From an uncultured Lysobacteraceae bacterium (GTDB taxonomy: Bacteria; Pseudomonadota; Gammaproteobacteria; Xanthomonadales; Xanthomonadaceae): a stretch of DNA of 5,656 bases. The position numbers and the translations under genes were made by a program. Under the pieces are notes generated by a model, which saw only the letters and a program-made list of their open reading frames with translations, was not told the DNA's origin and made no database searches. The stretch is taken from the NCBI GenBank assembly GCA_937897645.1, contig CALCNV010000008.1, positions 1 through 5,656 on the forward strand, read 5' to 3'. This document shows, piece after piece, positions 5,610 to 5,656 of this stretch; the first letter of the stretch is position 1; each line of letters opens with the position of its first letter.

Positions 5610-5656
5610 GGTGCGGGGTGGGGAATGGGACAATGGGCGCCCGCTTCCCCGACATT

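Noticed and set aside
5597..5656. TPP riboswitch or promoter upstream of thiE, or a divergent gene start
   Set aside because: No THI-box sequence (such as CTGAGA) is present in these 60 bases. GGGCGCCC (5635-5642), the GGGGAA/TTCCCC pair (5620-5625, 5645-5650) and a GACAAT at 5629-5634 are too weak to call, and any further leader lies outside the window.

Overview
The window is a GC-rich piece of chromosome. The proteins read most like those of the Xanthomonadaceae/Lysobacteraceae (Xanthomonas, Lysobacter, Luteimonas and relatives). This placement rests on recalled similarity of the ArgD, HemL, ThiE and glyoxalase-like proteins and on the GTAG-headed and GTGGGAG-headed palindromic repeats between genes. 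It was not tested by a search. The genes are ordinary housekeeping metabolism. I see no phage, transposase, CRISPR, rRNA or tRNA gene, and no credible new multi-gene system.

Layout, left to right. On the + strand, the C-terminal part of an HSDL2-like short-chain dehydrogenase runs in from the left edge. It is followed after 27 bases by a complete glyoxalase-I-type VOC protein, and the two are probably co-transcribed. The next 231 bases are mostly two palindromic elements set 9 bases apart, then a 67-base leader for argD (acetylornithine aminotransferase, + strand). A second copy of the upstream palindrome lies directly behind argD. The rest of the window is on the - strand and is transcribed leftwards: thiE (thiamine phosphate synthase), then hemL (glutamate-1-semialdehyde aminomutase), then a Cys/Met-metabolism PLP enzyme of cystathionine gamma-synthase/lyase type. 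The last converges on argD. A fourth palindrome, of a related but different sequence family, lies between thiE and hemL and supplies the thiE stop codon.

How the genes work together. argD serves arginine (and possibly lysine/diaminopimelate) synthesis, hemL the first committed steps of tetrapyrrole synthesis, and thiE the coupling step of thiamine synthesis. The Cys/Met enzyme acts somewhere in sulfur amino acid metabolism. Three of the six genes (argD, the Cys/Met enzyme, hemL) encode fold-type-I PLP enzymes, and argD and hemL are distant paralogues. The SDR/VOC pair looks like carbonyl or aldehyde metabolism. There is no obvious shared pathway.

The most notable content is the set of palindromic repeats. 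Four elements lie in about 4 kb. Each is a head-to-head pair of REP-like units made of a short GT-rich head and a small hairpin. The stem sequences differ between families while the geometry is kept, and one pair shows a compensatory base-pair change. The other point worth checking is the changed substrate-site residues of the Cys/Met enzyme.
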